NCBI GenBank assembly: GCA_025054955.1
Contig: JANWZE010000133.1
Coordinates: 33,771-97,770 of the forward strand
DNA from: Blastocatellia bacterium
GTDB lineage: Bacteria; Acidobacteriota; Blastocatellia; HR10; J050
Length of the DNA stretch: 64,000 nt
Reading direction: 5' to 3'
The notes beneath the pieces are model-generated. The model saw only the letters and a list, made by a program, of their open reading frames with translations. It did not search any database and was not told the origin of the DNA. The stretch's first letter is position 1; the number at the start of each line of letters is the position of its first letter. Made by a program: the position numbers and the translations under genes. Positions 1 through 10,112 of the stretch are shown here, piece by piece.

Positions 1-2
1 AT

Positions 3-218
3 GTCTGGGAGTGGACGCAGAGTTCCTATAGCCCGTATCCTGGCTTCCAACCTCCTGCCGGCGCGCTTGGTGAATACAACGGCAAATTCATGTGCAACCA
101 GTTGGTCTTGCGTGGCGGCTCCTGTGCAACGCCAATATCACATATTCGACCGACGTACCGGAATTTCTTTTACCCGGCCGACCGCTGGCAATTCATGGGT
201 ATTCGGCTTGCTGAGTGA
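3..218 (+). CDS. egtB: EgtB-like sulfoxide synthase, C-terminal end only (cut by window edge)
   Basis: Reading from base 3 gives 71 residues ending at a TGA at 216-218. They read like the C-terminus of the formylglycine-generating-enzyme-type domain of ergothioneine synthase EgtB: VWEW near the edge, [11 protein letters not shown], then [15 protein letters not shown] and [10 protein letters not shown]. EgtB is a non-haem iron enzyme that joins cysteine or gamma-glutamylcysteine to N-trimethylhistidine through a sulfoxide. The N-terminal DinB-like domain with the iron ligands lies outside the window, so activity cannot be judged. An overlapping open frame starting at base 1 is a shadow: it lacks these motifs, whereas this frame reproduces the family C-terminus closely. 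The last 34 coding bases are repeated 73 bp downstream. The related FGE-sulfatase family is an alternative, but GGSCATP followed by YRNFF fits EgtB better. Confidence 0.8.
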   Translation, partial: VWEWTQSSYSPYPGFQPPAGALGEYNGKFMCNQLVLRGGSCATPISHIRPTYRNFFYPADRWQFMGIRLAE

Positions 219-296
219 AGCTGTACGAGGGTTAGGTTAAACATCGAACGAGTGGCGCTGGCAATTCATGGGTGTTCAGCTTGCTGAGTGAAGCTG
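185..296. repeat. Direct repeat pair, 39 nt, offset 73 bp
   Basis: Bases 185-223 and 258-296 match at 37 of 39 positions. The first copy holds the last codons and stop of the egtB-like gene; the second lies in non-coding DNA. The 34 bases between them show no similarity to the flanks. Confidence 0.85.
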
Positions 297-341
297 CTTT
301 CCGTAACGCCGTGCACCACTGTTGTGCTGTGCCATAGACGT

Positions 342-1655
342 TCATGCAGGATGATGTTTCCTCTGCCAGATCAACAGCGCGTAGACGGGAATGTAGAGCA
401 GGCAGACGAAAATAATCTCGGATGGGGAGCGATCCCGAACGAAGTATAACAGCACGGCGGCGCTAACCAGATAGAACCACGCAGCGGAGAACTTGACGCA
501 CAAAAACGGTAACAGCCAAAGAAAGTACCAAGGATAATGCGGCGTGCTCAGCAGCATGAAAGCCCCCATCAGGAGCAAGCTGCCGTTGACGTGCTGCTGG
601 ACTCCTTGCCGATGCAGCACGCGCCAAGCCAGCAGGCTGAGAACGATGATGGCCATGACCACATAGACTTCTGTTGGCATGGGTACGATCAACCGCGCGA
701 CTTCCAATGGGAACAGACGTTGACCACTGATGAATCGCTCTTCTCGCAGATAAATCGGCAACGAGCCGATCACACCCATGCCAACGCCTAAGTAGGGCAG
801 ATAAGCCAACCCCACTGCGGCCATCAGCGTCACCGGCAGTTTCCAATCCCACTTCCTGTAAAATGCCGGCGCGAGAATAAACGGATAGAGTTTCACCAAG
901 CCGGCCAGGGCCAGAAACAGGCCGGTCAACGCTGGTCGCTCTCGCAGACAAAACAACCAGGCCGCGACGATGAACATGATGGCGGCTGCATCAACGTGGC
1001 CGCTATGTGAAAACTCCCACAATGGCAGCGGATGCCAAGCGTAGAGAATCACGCGATTGGCATCCAGCGACAGGGCTCTTAGAATGGCAATCAACATGAC
1101 GATCACCAGCCCATCGAGGACCACAAGCGTGACTTTCATGCCGCGCAGGCTGTTGCCAAACAGTGTGTATGAACCTAAAAAGACAACTTGCGCTGCCGGT
1201 GGATAAATGGTGTGAGCGTAGTCCTTGCGGTTGATTTTCGGGTAGATGTCAGGATCGCGGAAGCGCACGAGAGCTTCGTCAGCGGGGATATAGCGGTAGG
1301 GATTGATTCCATGCGCTTGCATCTTTCCATCCCAGACGTAGCGGTAGATGTCGTCAGATAAAACCGGCTCGGTGAGCAGGAGAGCGATTCTGAGCGCGAC
1401 GGCCACGACTAGGATGATGCGCAAGGATCGCTGTATAGGATTTCTGTTGTGCCAGACCATCCAGCACGCAGCTCCGTAGAGCGCAAGTCCAACAACATAG
1501 ATAACCATGAACCCCGCGTAGCTGCCGCTGTAATTTGCGATCGGCCAACTCAGAGAGACAACCAACAGACCCATCCCCAGCAGGCTTAAGTTCCCAATGG
1601 AGGGTTGAGCGTAAATCACGCGTGATCCGAACGCAGAATGCCCGGTCTTCATCAT
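342..1655 (-). CDS. GT87-like (DUF2029) polytopic membrane glycosyltransferase
   Basis: A 437-residue hydrophobic protein with about ten or more predicted membrane segments. It fits the GT-C fold families (GT87/DUF2029, alpha-mannosyltransferase-like) that move sugars from polyprenyl-phosphate donors at the outer face of the inner membrane. The acidic pair DDIYRY at residues 101-106, in the first long loop after a hydrophobic stretch, followed by DGKMQAHGINPY, is the usual GT-C catalytic-loop signature. The length suits the family. The start codon overlaps the stop of the upstream nucleotidyl/glycosyltransferase gene in an ATGA (1652-1655), so the two are almost certainly co-translated. Acceptor and donor cannot be told from sequence; glycolipid or cell-envelope glycan synthesis is inferred. 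Confidence 0.75.
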   Translation of the reverse strand: MMKTGHSAFGSRVIYAQPSIGNLSLLGMGLLVVSLSWPIANYSGSYAGFMVIYVVGLALYGAACWMVWHNRNPIQRSLRIILVVAVALRIALLLTEPVLSDDIYRYVWDGKMQAHGINPYRYIPADEALVRFRDPDIYPKINRKDYAHTIYPPAAQVVFLGSYTLFGNSLRGMKVTLVVLDGLVIVMLIAILRALSLDANRVILYAWHPLPLWEFSHSGHVDAAAIMFIVAAWLFCLRERPALTGLFLALAGLVKLYPFILAPAFYRKWDWKLPVTLMAAVGLAYLPYLGVGMGVIGSLPIYLREERFISGQRLFPLEVARLIVPMPTEVYVVMAIIVLSLLAWRVLHRQGVQQHVNGSLLLMGAFMLLSTPHYPWYFLWLLPFLCVKFSAAWFYLVSAAVLLYFVRDRSPSEIIFVCLLYIPVYALLIWQRKHHPA

Positions 1656-2344
1656 TCTTCCAATTGCCTCAAAACCTCGCGAGTATGGATCAGATGACCG
1701 CTGTCTTGCTTGATCAACTGGCGAAGCTTTTCTACGTCTTCGATCTCGTCAACATCAAATGAAGTCGGTAACAAATGGACGGACAATCCAAGCTTTCGGA
1801 TTCGCTCCAGTGTGTCGGCCAGAACATGTGCTGTGCTCATTGGGACATAGGAGAACACATCGTGAGCTTCTTTCATGCCAATTAAGTTGTAGCCGCCGTC
1901 TTCTGCCGGCGCCAGCACCGTGTCCACGTGTGTTAATGCTGTGAATGCTTCCTCGACCCATTCGCGTCGCATCTGTGGAGCATCAGAACCCATGACGACT
2001 ACGCGCTGGTAGCCTGCTGCAAGCAGTCTCCGAAAGATATTGAGAAGGCGCTCGCTCAGCCGCGCGCCTTCTTGAGGGAAACAACGGCTACCGGCGCGAA
2101 CCACGGATGCAAAGTGAGACGAGGGGGGCGTATAGGCCCAATAGAGCGGGCGCGGGTTGTTACCAAACGTCGCTTCGAGGTCGCGGATGAAGGCTCGATA
2201 TAAGCGACATGCTGGCTCGTCACCGAAGTGCTTTGCCAAACGAGTCTTCACCTGACCGACTTCGGGATATTTTGCGACGATGACGAGCGCCTCCGCTGAC
2301 TGTGCGTCCATATTGATCATCTCTTTGGTTGGCGACGGCGACAT
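1652..2344 (-). CDS. TIGR04282/DUF2064 family glycosyl- or nucleotidyltransferase
   Basis: A 230-residue cytoplasmic GT-A-fold protein of the TIGR04282 (DUF2064, CofC/MobA-like) family. Diagnostic pieces are VIVAKYPEVGQVKTRLA at residues 21-37, where the lysine and arginine contact nucleotide, then VVVMGSDAPQM and the metal-site segment APAEDGGYNLIGM. Members are loosely annotated as arsenosugar-biosynthesis glycosyltransferases, but most have no proven reaction. It overlaps the downstream GT87-like gene by 4 bp, which suggests one pathway: the soluble enzyme may make an activated sugar that the membrane enzyme uses. The ATG at 2344 has no clear ribosome site; ATGs at 2320 or 2311 follow an AAAGAG and are good alternatives. 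Confidence 0.78.
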   Translation of the reverse strand: MSPSPTKEMINMDAQSAEALVIVAKYPEVGQVKTRLAKHFGDEPACRLYRAFIRDLEATFGNNPRPLYWAYTPPSSHFASVVRAGSRCFPQEGARLSERLLNIFRRLLAAGYQRVVVMGSDAPQMRREWVEEAFTALTHVDTVLAPAEDGGYNLIGMKEAHDVFSYVPMSTAHVLADTLERIRKLGLSVHLLPTSFDVDEIEDVEKLRQLIKQDSGHLIHTREVLRQLEE

Positions 2345-2360
2345 TGTAGCAAATTGGCAA

Positions 2361-2459
2361 GCGCGCGTCTTGCAGCAAATAGCGTTTTGTCACCCGCTTT
2401 CGGAACTCCGTATCAATCAACAATGGCGGCGCGCGTCTTGCAGCGTCTCGCGTTTTCTC
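2361..2459. repeat. Direct repeat pair, 31 nt, offset 68 bp
   Basis: Bases 2361-2391 and 2429-2459 share 26 of 31 positions, with a perfect 16-base start (GCGCGCGTCTTGCAGC). They lie in the divergent intergenic region between the TIGR04282 gene and resB, upstream of the resB promoter. Confidence 0.7.
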
Positions 2460-2471
2460 GCCCCGGCCTAT

Positions 2472-2500
2472 TTGACAGACTGCACAACGAGGCTTATGAT
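2472..2500 (+). promoter_or_regulatory. Sigma70-type promoter for resB
   Basis: TTGACA at 2472-2477, a 17-base spacer and TATGAT at 2495-2500. This near-consensus promoter lies 36 bp before the resB ATG, giving a short leader that carries the ribosome site AAGGAGAGA (2522-2530). Confidence 0.7.
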
Positions 2501-2535
2501 AGCCCTCTATATTTTGCGTTCAAGGAGAGAGGTTG

Positions 2536-4110
2536 ATGGCAGAAAGCAATACCCAAATCAATGTCGAACGAGAAGCGATTGCGGCGCCGCGGCCTTCGAT
2601 CAACCTGATAGATCGCGTCCTGGGCTACCTGAGTTCGGTTCGGCTTGGTATTACCCTGATGTTGGTGCTGATCTTTTTCTCCATCTTGGGCACTGTCATC
2701 ATGCAATACAATATTGATGGCTTTGAGAAATACTATGCCTCATTGACGCCGTCCGAACGCCAACTCTATCACACGTTGGGATTATTCGATTTGTACCATA
2801 CATGGTGGTTCAACACCTTGATGATTTTGTTTGCGCTCAATTTGGTGCTGGTCTCGATTGACATCTTTCCTAAAGCATGGCGATTTGTTGCTGAGCCGGC
2901 GGTGCGGGTTACGCCGTCGTTTGTGCGGTCGCAGCCGGTTCATCGTTCATTTCAGTTGAGCAGTGAGCAGGGCGTGATTGAGCGGGTGACTGAAGCGATG
3001 CGCGCGCTCCGCTACAAGGTGCAGGTCACACGGGATGAAGCCGGCGTGACGGTCTTTGGTCAAAAGGGTGTTTGGAACCGATTCCTGGTGTTTGTGGTTC
3101 ATATCGCCGTCATCATCATCTTGGCAGCGGCGTTTGTTGGGAGCCGTTGGGGCTATGAGGGCGTGATCCCGTTGGCGCCGGGTGAGTCAACTAATACCAT
3201 GCGTATATCCGGCGCGCCGATCCTGGGCATTCCTGATCGCACTCATACGCTGCCGTTCCAGATGGAATGCACTAACATTCGCGTGGACTTAAAAGATCCT
3301 GACGGACCGCTGGCGCAGGGCAATTTTCGCAATTGGTATACGGACGTGACGTTCATTAAGGATGGTCGGCGAGAGCCAGCGACAATCTATCTGAACCATC
3401 CGTATGATTACGAAGGCTATCGGTTTTTCCAAGCCAGTTTTTCTCCTAATGGTGGCGAAGCTAGCGACGTTACTGTTGATATTCAAGCGCCCGATGGCAC
3501 GGTCCGCACAGTGAAGCTGGAACGCAATAAACCTGTTACCGTTGACGGCATCGGTCAAGTGACGTTCACCAAATTCCGCGCCAACGTACTGAATGACGCT
3601 CCCGAAGCGCAGGATTACAGCCGACCCGTCGCCAACTTGGAGATCGTCAAACCAAGCGGTGAAAAGACCTCAACGGCGGCGTTCACGGCTGAAACGTTGG
3701 AGCTGATCAAAAAGCAGAGCGCCATGGCGGAGATGGTCGCCCGCCTCCCTGTTGATGGACACACGTTTGTCCTGAAGGAATTTTCGCGGACCCCAGCATT
3801 CCATGTGCTGCAGGTGCAGTATGACCCGGGTGTGGACTGGACATACTTTGGCTACTTCTTGTTGTGCGCCTCGCTCGTGGCGGTGTTCCTCTTTTCGCAT
3901 GAACGGATGTGGGCCGTGATTGAGAACAAGCCGGATCAGCCGCCTGCCTTGCATCTGGGTGGTCATACCAATCGGAACCAGTTGAGCTTTGAAAACAAGT
4001 TCACTCGTTTTGTTGAGCAACTGGGGATTCCGGGCGCTGCGGAAATCACCGACAAGAACAACACGGCGCAGGCCGCGCCGGCTGAGGCTGACGAGAAAAA
4101 TCCTACTTGA
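2536..4110 (+). CDS. resB: ResB/Ccs1-like cytochrome c biogenesis protein
   Basis: A 524-residue membrane protein of the ResB (Ccs1) family, the part of System II cytochrome c maturation that helps present haem and reduced apocytochrome on the outer face of the membrane. It has the family layout: a membrane segment at about 33-57, a second at about 85-110, a third at about 180-205, a large soluble domain and a last segment at about 440-462. The ATG at 2536 is preferred over the in-frame TTG at 2533 because AAGGAGAGA lies at the right distance. The usual partner ResC/CcsA (WxWD protein) is not next to it; the gene stands alone and overlaps convergent aspS by 8 bp. Multihaem cytochromes elsewhere in the window (56.8-59.7 kb) would need such a system. 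Confidence 0.85.
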   Translation: MAESNTQINVEREAIAAPRPSINLIDRVLGYLSSVRLGITLMLVLIFFSILGTVIMQYNIDGFEKYYASLTPSERQLYHTLGLFDLYHTWWFNTLMILFALNLVLVSIDIFPKAWRFVAEPAVRVTPSFVRSQPVHRSFQLSSEQGVIERVTEAMRALRYKVQVTRDEAGVTVFGQKGVWNRFLVFVVHIAVIIILAAAFVGSRWGYEGVIPLAPGESTNTMRISGAPILGIPDRTHTLPFQMECTNIRVDLKDPDGPLAQGNFRNWYTDVTFIKDGRREPATIYLNHPYDYEGYRFFQASFSPNGGEASDVTVDIQAPDGTVRTVKLERNKPVTVDGIGQVTFTKFRANVLNDAPEAQDYSRPVANLEIVKPSGEKTSTAAFTAETLELIKKQSAMAEMVARLPVDGHTFVLKEFSRTPAFHVLQVQYDPGVDWTYFGYFLLCASLVAVFLFSHERMWAVIENKPDQPPALHLGGHTNRNQLSFENKFTRFVEQLGIPGAAEITDKNNTAQAAPAEADEKNPT

Positions 4111-5905
4111 TTGCCCGTGCATCAGCCGGCACAATCGCAATGCCGAGTTCTTGAAGTTGCGCTTCGGAGACTTCGCTGGGCGAATCAATCATCAGATCGG
4201 TTGCATTGGCTGTTTTGGGAAAGGCGATGACTTCGCGGATGGATTGCTCGCCGGCCAGTAACATCACCAATCGGTCGAGTCCGAGCGCAATGCCGCCGTG
4301 CGGTGGCGCGCCGAATTCCAGCGCGTCCAACAGGAATCCAAATTTTTGTCGCGCGCTTTCTTCGGTCAATCCGATTGCGCGGAAGACCCGTTGTTGCACG
4401 TCGGGTCGGTGAATTCGAATAGAGCCGCCGCCCAATTCAACGCCGTTGAGCACCAGGTCATAGGCTTTGGCCCGTACCGACGCTGGGTCACTTTCCAGTC
4501 GGTCGAGGTCTTCGTCCATCGGCGAAGTGAATGGATGATGCATGGCGTTCCAGCGGTGATCATTCGGGTCCCATTCAAACATGGGAAAATCGGTGATCCA
4601 GAGAAAGTTGAACAGCCGTGTGTCAATCAGTGATTCGCGTCGCCCGATCTCCAATCGCAACGCGCCGGCAGCAGATAATGTGTCGTCTTTGCGTCCACCC
4701 ACCAGCAGAATGGCATCGCCTCGCTGCGCTCCTGCTGCGCGCGCGATGCTTTCGACGCCGATGTCGCCGAGTGATTTCATCAGCGATGATTTAGTTTCCG
4801 GCTCTTCCAACTTGATCCAAGGCAGACCGTCCACGTCGTATCGCCTGACCAGTTGAGCGAGTTCGTCCAACTGCTTGCGCGTGTAGCGGGCGCCGCCGGG
4901 CACGACGATTGCTTTGACCAAACCGCCCTGCTCAACAGCGCCGGCAAACGGCGTAAACGCGCTTCGTCGGAACGGCTCGGTCAGATCAACCAATTCAAGG
5001 CCAAAGCGAGTGTCGGGCTTATCGCTGCCATAGCGGTCCATTGCTTCGGCATAGCTCAGACGGGGAAATGGCGTTTCGACGCGGACGCCGATCAGGGCGC
5101 ATAGTTGCTGCATGAGGGGTTCGATCAACCCGATGACGTCGTCGCGGGTGGGAAACGCCATCTCAATGTCCAATTGAGTGAATTCCGGTTGTCGGTCAGC
5201 GCGCAAATCTTCATCCCGGAAGCAGCGCACAATTTGGAAATAGCGGTCGTAGCCGGCCATGATTAACAATTGCTTGAACAGTTGCGGCGATTGGGGAAGG
5301 GCATAAAAGTGCCCCGGATGAAGCCGGCTCGGCACGATGAAATCGCGGGCGCCTTCCGGCGTCGTCTTAATCAGCATAGGCGTCTCGATTTCCAAGAAGC
5401 CTTGCTCATCCATATAGCGGCGAATCGCCAGTGCGACGCGATGACGCAGGATGAGATTCCGCTGCATGCGTGGACGACGCAGGTCCAGGTAGCGATATTT
5501 GAGTCGGAGTTCCTCACTGGTCTCGGCTTTGCTGTCATTCGCAACAGGAATCGGCGGCGTTTTAGCGGTGTTATGAATGAAGAGCTCGTCGGCGAGCACT
5601 TCGATCTCGCCGGTTTCGAGTTTAGGATTGACCGTTTCGGGTGGACGATGCGCAACCTGACCACGCACAGCGATCACGTATTCGCTGCGAAGCTGCTTAG
5701 CCAAGCTGTGTGCCTCGGCGTTGCGTTCTTCATTGAAGACGATCTGCGTGATGCCAAAGCGGTCGCGCAGGTCAATGAACGTCAGTGGTCCTAAGTCACG
5801 GCGGCGATGTACCCAGCCCGTCAGTACAACTTCCCGTCCTTCATGCTCGGCACGCAGCGCGCCGCAGGTATGAGTTCGTTTCATTTGGGATAAACTGGTT
5901 GACAT
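4103..5905 (-). CDS. aspS: Aspartyl-tRNA synthetase, bacterial type
   Basis: A class II synthetase that charges tRNA-Asp, 600 residues and so the length of the bacterial form with the GAD insertion. The N-terminal anticodon-binding OB fold is seen in [20 protein letters not shown]. Motif 2 follows in [18 protein letters not shown], and motif 3 in [13 protein letters not shown] near the C-terminus. The open frame runs up to 6046, but those first 47 residues resemble no AspRS and would overlap the preceding gene. ATG 5905 gives [18 protein letters not shown] 5884 is also possible. The 3' end overlaps resB on the other strand. Whether it is discriminating or also charges tRNA-Asn cannot be read here. 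Confidence 0.95.
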   Translation of the reverse strand: MSTSLSQMKRTHTCGALRAEHEGREVVLTGWVHRRRDLGPLTFIDLRDRFGITQIVFNEERNAEAHSLAKQLRSEYVIAVRGQVAHRPPETVNPKLETGEIEVLADELFIHNTAKTPPIPVANDSKAETSEELRLKYRYLDLRRPRMQRNLILRHRVALAIRRYMDEQGFLEIETPMLIKTTPEGARDFIVPSRLHPGHFYALPQSPQLFKQLLIMAGYDRYFQIVRCFRDEDLRADRQPEFTQLDIEMAFPTRDDVIGLIEPLMQQLCALIGVRVETPFPRLSYAEAMDRYGSDKPDTRFGLELVDLTEPFRRSAFTPFAGAVEQGGLVKAIVVPGGARYTRKQLDELAQLVRRYDVDGLPWIKLEEPETKSSLMKSLGDIGVESIARAAGAQRGDAILLVGGRKDDTLSAAGALRLEIGRRESLIDTRLFNFLWITDFPMFEWDPNDHRWNAMHHPFTSPMDEDLDRLESDPASVRAKAYDLVLNGVELGGGSIRIHRPDVQQRVFRAIGLTEESARQKFGFLLDALEFGAPPHGGIALGLDRLVMLLAGEQSIREVIAFPKTANATDLMIDSPSEVSEAQLQELGIAIVPADARAIK

Positions 5906-5976
5906 AGCTCTCGATGATAGAACGCGCATCACCGACCGGCATGCCCCTGTTGGGCGTCGGCGCCGATGGATGCGGC

Positions 5977-6510
5977 TTATGAATTTTTCGACATCTGACC
6001 GGATTCGTTCAAATACGCATCCTTCAAGTAGAGATAGCTCTGGCAAGCCATTTCCATGCGCATGATGTCATCGTCGTTTAATGGACGAATGGCCTTCGCC
6101 GGTGAGCCCACAGCGAGCATGCGCGGCGGGATGACTTGCCCTGGGGCAACCAACGCTCCGGCAGCAACGAATGCCTGTTCTTCAACGACAGCGCCGTCCA
6201 AGACAATAGCTCCCATGCCGATCAGTGCACGGTCTTTCACCGTGCATCCATGCAGCACCACGTTGTGCCCGACGGTCACATAGTCACCGACAACCACAGG
6301 ATAAATGCCTGTGACCACATGGAGCGTCGAGTTGTCCTGGATATTAGAGTGGCTGCCAATGCGAATAAAATACAAGTCGCCGCGAAGAACCACGCCCGGC
6401 CAAATCGAGCTGTTCTCACCGATGTGGACATCTCCAATGACGGTTGCTTGCTCATGAACAAAAGCAGTCTGTGCAATCTGCGGGTAGATGCCGTTAAACG
6501 GATGAATCAT
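5977..6510 (-). CDS. Gamma-class carbonic anhydrase-like hexapeptide-repeat protein
   Basis: A 177-residue left-handed beta-helix protein of the gamma carbonic anhydrase/YrdA family. Hexapeptide turns run through most of it (for example [20 protein letters not shown] and [15 protein letters not shown]). Metal-ligand positions are recognisable as the His in STLHVV and the two in VGHNVVLHG. The Asn in IQDNSTLH and the Arg in VLRGD are also conserved in the family. Many such proteins bind zinc or iron and are annotated as carbonic anhydrase or acyltransferase without proof. The reading frame extends to 6585, but MIHPFNG at 6510 matches the family start. It precedes aspS on the same strand with a 71-bp gap. 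Confidence 0.82.
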   Translation of the reverse strand: MIHPFNGIYPQIAQTAFVHEQATVIGDVHIGENSSIWPGVVLRGDLYFIRIGSHSNIQDNSTLHVVTGIYPVVVGDYVTVGHNVVLHGCTVKDRALIGMGAIVLDGAVVEEQAFVAAGALVAPGQVIPPRMLAVGSPAKAIRPLNDDDIMRMEMACQSYLYLKDAYLNESGQMSKNS

Positions 6511-6665
6511 ACGGGCGGAAACCCTAACACACCGGCTTGGAAGCTGGCAAGCTCGGTGGGTTGGGATAACAGTTCGGGGATGCACTGCAAAGGCGCAAAG
6601 GGTACAGAGAAAACTCGCTGAATATGGGATTGCCTCAGCACGCGGCGCGGCCGCTCGGTGAAATG

Positions 6666-8027
6666 CTAAGATTGCACGTCCAGCACATCATAGCGCGTGA
6701 GGATGCCAATGATCCGGCCATACTCCTGAACCAGCACAGCCGGAGAGTTTTTCAGACAACTGATCGCACGTTCCGTTTCCAGGTTCCCGCTGAGCACGGG
6801 GAACGGCGCTTCCATCACCTCGCTGACCGGTGCGTTGATCAATTCGCGGTTCTTGACGACTTTGCTCAGCAGTCGGCTTTCGCGCACGCTGCCGACAGAT
6901 TCGCCGCCTTCCAGCACGGGCAGTTGCGACAAGCCATAGGTGTTCATCTTTTGCAGGGCATCGCTGACCAGATCAGTGGGCGCGACAGCAACCAGACTGG
7001 GCGTCATCGTTCGATCCTTGGTCTGCACCAGCAAGCCGAGTGTCATTTTGTCGAAGCCGAACATACGTTTCTCTCTCATCCACTCATCGGAGTGGAACTT
7101 CGTCAGGTAGCGTTCGCCGGTGTCACAGACGATGAACACGACTACATCGTTCTTAGAAAGTTGCTTGGCTATTTTCAGGGCCACCCAGGCATTCGTGCCG
7201 GTGCTGCCGCCGCAGAAAATACCTTCTTCACGACCGAGTCGTCGCGCCATGTGGAATGAGTCTTGGTCGGTGACATTGATAATCTCGTCAATGTATTCCA
7301 TGTGGACGTTGGCCGGGATAATTTCTTGACCGATGCCTTCGACCAGATAAGGTGACGCTTCGGTCAATCGGCCGGTCTCTTTGTAGGTTTTGAAGACAGA
7401 ACCATACGGGTCGGCGCCGATGACTTTAATTTTCGGATTTTTCTCTTTCAAGTATCGCCCGACGCCGCTGATAGTGCCGCCGGTGCCGATGCCTGAGACG
7501 AAATGGGTGATGCGACCGTCAGTTTGTTCCCACAGCTCTGGCCCCGTTGTTCGGTAGTGCGCTTCGGGATTAGCCGGATTGCCGTATTGGAATACGAGTA
7601 TGGCGTTGGGAGTTTCTTCAGCGATACGCCGGGCCACGCTGACGTAATGATCGGGCGTGCCCGGCTTGGCCGCCACTGGTGTGATCACGACATCGCCGCC
7701 CAGTGCTTTCAGGTAACGGACTTTTTCTTGACTGCACTTGTCTGTCATGACGAAGATGGCTTTATAGCCGCGAATTGCGCAGACCAACGCCAATCCAATG
7801 CCGGTATTGCCACTGGTGGCTTCGACGACCGTGCCGCCCGGCTTGAGGCGACCTTCACGCTCAGCGGCGTCAATCATGGCAATGCCGATGCGATCTTTCA
7901 CACTCCCACCAGGATTGTGAGACTCCATCTTGGCTAGCACGAGTGCATCTATGCCACGAGTGAGTTTGTTGAGCTTGACAAGCGGCGTGCGTCCGATCAG
8001 TTCCAGAACGCTATTTTTATAATCCAT
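6666..8027 (-). CDS. Cystathionine beta-synthase with C-terminal CBS pair
   Basis: A PLP enzyme of 453 residues. The N-terminal fold-type II domain carries the Schiff-base lysine in GGSVKDRIG, the substrate loop SGNTGIG and the phosphate-binding GTGGTISG. The final 120 residues form a tandem CBS (Bateman) module of the kind that binds adenosyl ligands. The arrangement matches cystathionine beta-synthase, which condenses homocysteine with serine in reverse transsulfuration; an O-acetylserine sulfhydrylase with CBS domains is the alternative. ATG 8027 is preferred because GAGAGGAAG lies just upstream, although the frame stays open to 8081. It is divergent from pip. A second, CBS-domain-less cysteine-synthase-type gene occurs at 23.4 kb. 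Confidence 0.88.
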   Translation of the reverse strand: MDYKNSVLELIGRTPLVKLNKLTRGIDALVLAKMESHNPGGSVKDRIGIAMIDAAEREGRLKPGGTVVEATSGNTGIGLALVCAIRGYKAIFVMTDKCSQEKVRYLKALGGDVVITPVAAKPGTPDHYVSVARRIAEETPNAILVFQYGNPANPEAHYRTTGPELWEQTDGRITHFVSGIGTGGTISGVGRYLKEKNPKIKVIGADPYGSVFKTYKETGRLTEASPYLVEGIGQEIIPANVHMEYIDEIINVTDQDSFHMARRLGREEGIFCGGSTGTNAWVALKIAKQLSKNDVVVFIVCDTGERYLTKFHSDEWMREKRMFGFDKMTLGLLVQTKDRTMTPSLVAVAPTDLVSDALQKMNTYGLSQLPVLEGGESVGSVRESRLLSKVVKNRELINAPVSEVMEAPFPVLSGNLETERAISCLKNSPAVLVQEYGRIIGILTRYDVLDVQS

Positions 8028-8088
8028 AGGCTTCCTCTCAGGCGATTGGCTTAATCTGGTTGGCTTAGCGTAGACAATCATGCGACAA

Positions 8089-8188
8089 AACGCAAGCTGC
8101 GTGAACGCGTCAACGTTGGTTGGATTGAGTGGACGTTTAACGCAAGCTGCGTGAACGCGTCAACGCTAGTTGCATTGAGTGGACGTTT
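8089..8188. repeat. Tandem direct repeat, 2 x 50 bp
   Basis: Bases 8089-8138 and 8139-8188 are head-to-tail copies differing at three positions. They fill the divergent intergenic region between the cystathionine beta-synthase and iminopeptidase genes and contain the self-complementary stretch ACGCAAGCTGCGT. Confidence 0.9.
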
Positions 8189-8228
8189 AAGCTAGTCTGT
8201 TGCCTCAATTCAACAAAGGAGCATCAAC

Positions 8229-9173
8229 ATGGAACTCTTTCCGCCGATTGAACCCTATAACGAATTCTACCTGAAGGTGTCCGAGTTGCATACCATTCAT
8301 GTTGAGGAATGCGGCAATCCGCAGGGCAAGCCGGTCGTCTTTTTGCATGGCGGGCCGGGCGGGGGCATTGATCCAATCTATCGCCAGTATTTCAATCCGG
8401 AGAAGTGGCGCATTGTGCTCTTTGATCAGCGTGGTTGCGGCAAGAGCACGCCATTTGCCGAACTGCAAGAGAATACGACGTGGGACCTTGTCTCGGACAT
8501 TGAGCAAATTCGTATGCGCTTGAACATTGATCGTTGGGTCGTGTTCGGCGGCAGTTGGGGCAGTACGTTGGCGTTGGCCTATGCAGAGACGCATCCGGAG
8601 CGGGTCAAGGGGCTGATCCTGAGAGGCATTTTCTTGCTGCGTCGGAAAGAGCTGCTCTGGTTTTATCAAGAGGGAGCGAATTGGATTTTCCCCGACGCAT
8701 GGGAGCATTATCTGAAACCGATTCCGCCGGAGGAGCGCGGCGACCTGATGCAGGCCTTTTACAAGCGTCTCACCAGTGATGATCCCGAGGTGCGATTGGA
8801 AGCCGCCAAGGCCTGGAGCATCTGGGAAGGCAGCACGAGCAAATTATTTCCCGACCCGGCGCTCATTGAGAAGTTTGGCAGCGACGAATTTTCTTTGGCG
8901 TTTGCGCGAATCGAGTGTCACTATTTTGTTCACGGTGGCTTTTTGCAGACAGACGATCAGTTGCTCCGGCATGTGGATCGCATCCGGCACATTCCCGGCG
9001 TCATCGTGCAAGGTCGCTATGATGTGGTATGTCCGATGACTTCAGCCTGGGACCTTCATCGGGCGTGGCCGGAAGCTGAGCTTCATATCATTCCGGATGC
9101 CGGCCATTCGATGACCGAGCCGGGCATTCGAGCCAAGTTGGTTGAGTACACCGAAAAATTCAGTGAGCTATAG
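8229..9173 (+). CDS. pip: Proline iminopeptidase (S33 family)
   Basis: A 314-residue alpha/beta hydrolase that removes N-terminal proline from peptides in the cytoplasm. The oxyanion loop HGGPGGG is at residues 40-46 and the nucleophile elbow GGSWGS at 107-112, with Ser109 as nucleophile. The acid and histidine positions are suggested by GRYDVVCP and DAGHSM. Length and motif order match bacterial proline iminopeptidases, and there is no signal peptide. The start follows AAAGGAGCATCAAC. The lipoprotein gene begins 10 bp after the stop, so the two may share a transcript. Confidence 0.93.
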   Translation: MELFPPIEPYNEFYLKVSELHTIHVEECGNPQGKPVVFLHGGPGGGIDPIYRQYFNPEKWRIVLFDQRGCGKSTPFAELQENTTWDLVSDIEQIRMRLNIDRWVVFGGSWGSTLALAYAETHPERVKGLILRGIFLLRRKELLWFYQEGANWIFPDAWEHYLKPIPPEERGDLMQAFYKRLTSDDPEVRLEAAKAWSIWEGSTSKLFPDPALIEKFGSDEFSLAFARIECHYFVHGGFLQTDDQLLRHVDRIRHIPGVIVQGRYDVVCPMTSAWDLHRAWPEAELHIIPDAGHSMTEPGIRAKLVEYTEKFSEL

Positions 9174-9183
9174 GAGTTTGGTT

Positions 9184-10020
9184 ATGCTCTCCAGTAGCGT
9201 CTGTTGCCGAAACGGAAAATCCGCAGACAGAGTGGCCTGGAGCGCCTTGCTGCGCATGGTTGCCGGCTGGTTTGTGGCAGGGGTATTGAGCACCGCTTGT
9301 GCCGACACCAAACAGTCACCCACAGCATCGTCTTCACCGGTTGCAGCGCCGCCGGCGGCGCAAACCAGCGCCGATGGCGCGATTCAACCGGCTGTCTCTA
9401 CTCCACCATCAGGCGCGCCGGCCATGCAGACGATGGAAGTTGCCAAAGCCGTCATGGTGACCGTGCAGTTAGACTTCGGTCCCCGTGTCCCCACCATCGC
9501 CGAGGCGCTTCAATACATTGAACGACGCTATGTGCCTGATGACGGGCAGGGCCGCACGTTTGCCATCCTCGATGCTTACGGCGGGCCGACACCGGACGGA
9601 AAACTACACATGTCCATGCACGTGAGCAGCGAAAAGCCGGGACTCGGTTCGCTCGTCTTCAAAAAGACAGGCGAAATCCTATGGCAAGCTCGTATCCTGC
9701 CCGGCGCGCGCGTGGGCGGTCCGAAGAATCTCGGCATTTTGATTGACAATGGAGCAGGCAAGTCGCTGGTCGTGGATGGCTCGAACAATCCGGCGTCGGT
9801 GCTGGATGCCCGGATTCAAGGCTCCAACACGCTGGTCCGGGATATATGGCCGGACGGCGCCGAACGTGAAGTCACGTTCATCTACAGCGCCTGCGGTTGC
9901 CCGGTCAAAGCAATGGTTAAACGTGTTGGCGACAGAACAGTGCGCACCAAGGAACTGCCGGTGATGTTCCCCGATGATCCACCCGCCATGCAAGTCATCT
10001 CGCAGCTCATGCGGTGGTGA
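9184..10020 (+). CDS. Uncharacterised secreted lipoprotein
   Basis: I do not recognise the family. The 278-residue product starts at an ATG preceded by AGGAG in the pip stop region. It has a basic N-terminus, a hydrophobic segment and the lipobox LSTAC at about residue 37, followed by a low-complexity Ser/Pro/Ala linker to about residue 80. The mature domain reads as a compact beta-rich fold with a CGC cluster near the C-terminus (YSACGCPVKAM). Lipid anchoring to the envelope is inferred from the signal. The last codons and stop fall inside a 27-nt repeat copied 73 bp downstream. Confidence 0.7.
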   Translation: MLSSSVCCRNGKSADRVAWSALLRMVAGWFVAGVLSTACADTKQSPTASSSPVAAPPAAQTSADGAIQPAVSTPPSGAPAMQTMEVAKAVMVTVQLDFGPRVPTIAEALQYIERRYVPDDGQGRTFAILDAYGGPTPDGKLHMSMHVSSEKPGLGSLVFKKTGEILWQARILPGARVGGPKNLGILIDNGAGKSLVVDGSNNPASVLDARIQGSNTLVRDIWPDGAEREVTFIYSACGCPVKAMVKRVGDRTVRTKELPVMFPDDPPAMQVISQLMRW

Positions 10021-10112
10021 TCATTCATCGTTGGTTTCACCAGTCGCTGCTGCGCTGGCTACGATGGCAGTTCCAGAGATCATGGGGTGGTGATCATTCA
10101 TTGTTGGTTTCA
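10013..10112. repeat. Direct repeat pair, 27 nt, offset 73 bp
   Basis: Bases 10013-10039 and 10086-10112 match at 26 of 27 positions. The first copy contains the stop codon of the lipoprotein gene; the second contains the stop of the convergent HEPN gene on the other strand. The 46-base middle is unrelated. Confidence 0.85.

Noticed and set aside
1..240. Open frame from base 1 on the + strand
   Set aside because: Overlaps in a different frame the egtB-like C-terminus, which matches the family almost residue by residue.
5906..6046. N-terminal extension of aspS to 6046
   Set aside because: Its 47 residues resemble no AspRS and would overlap the carbonic-anhydrase-like gene.
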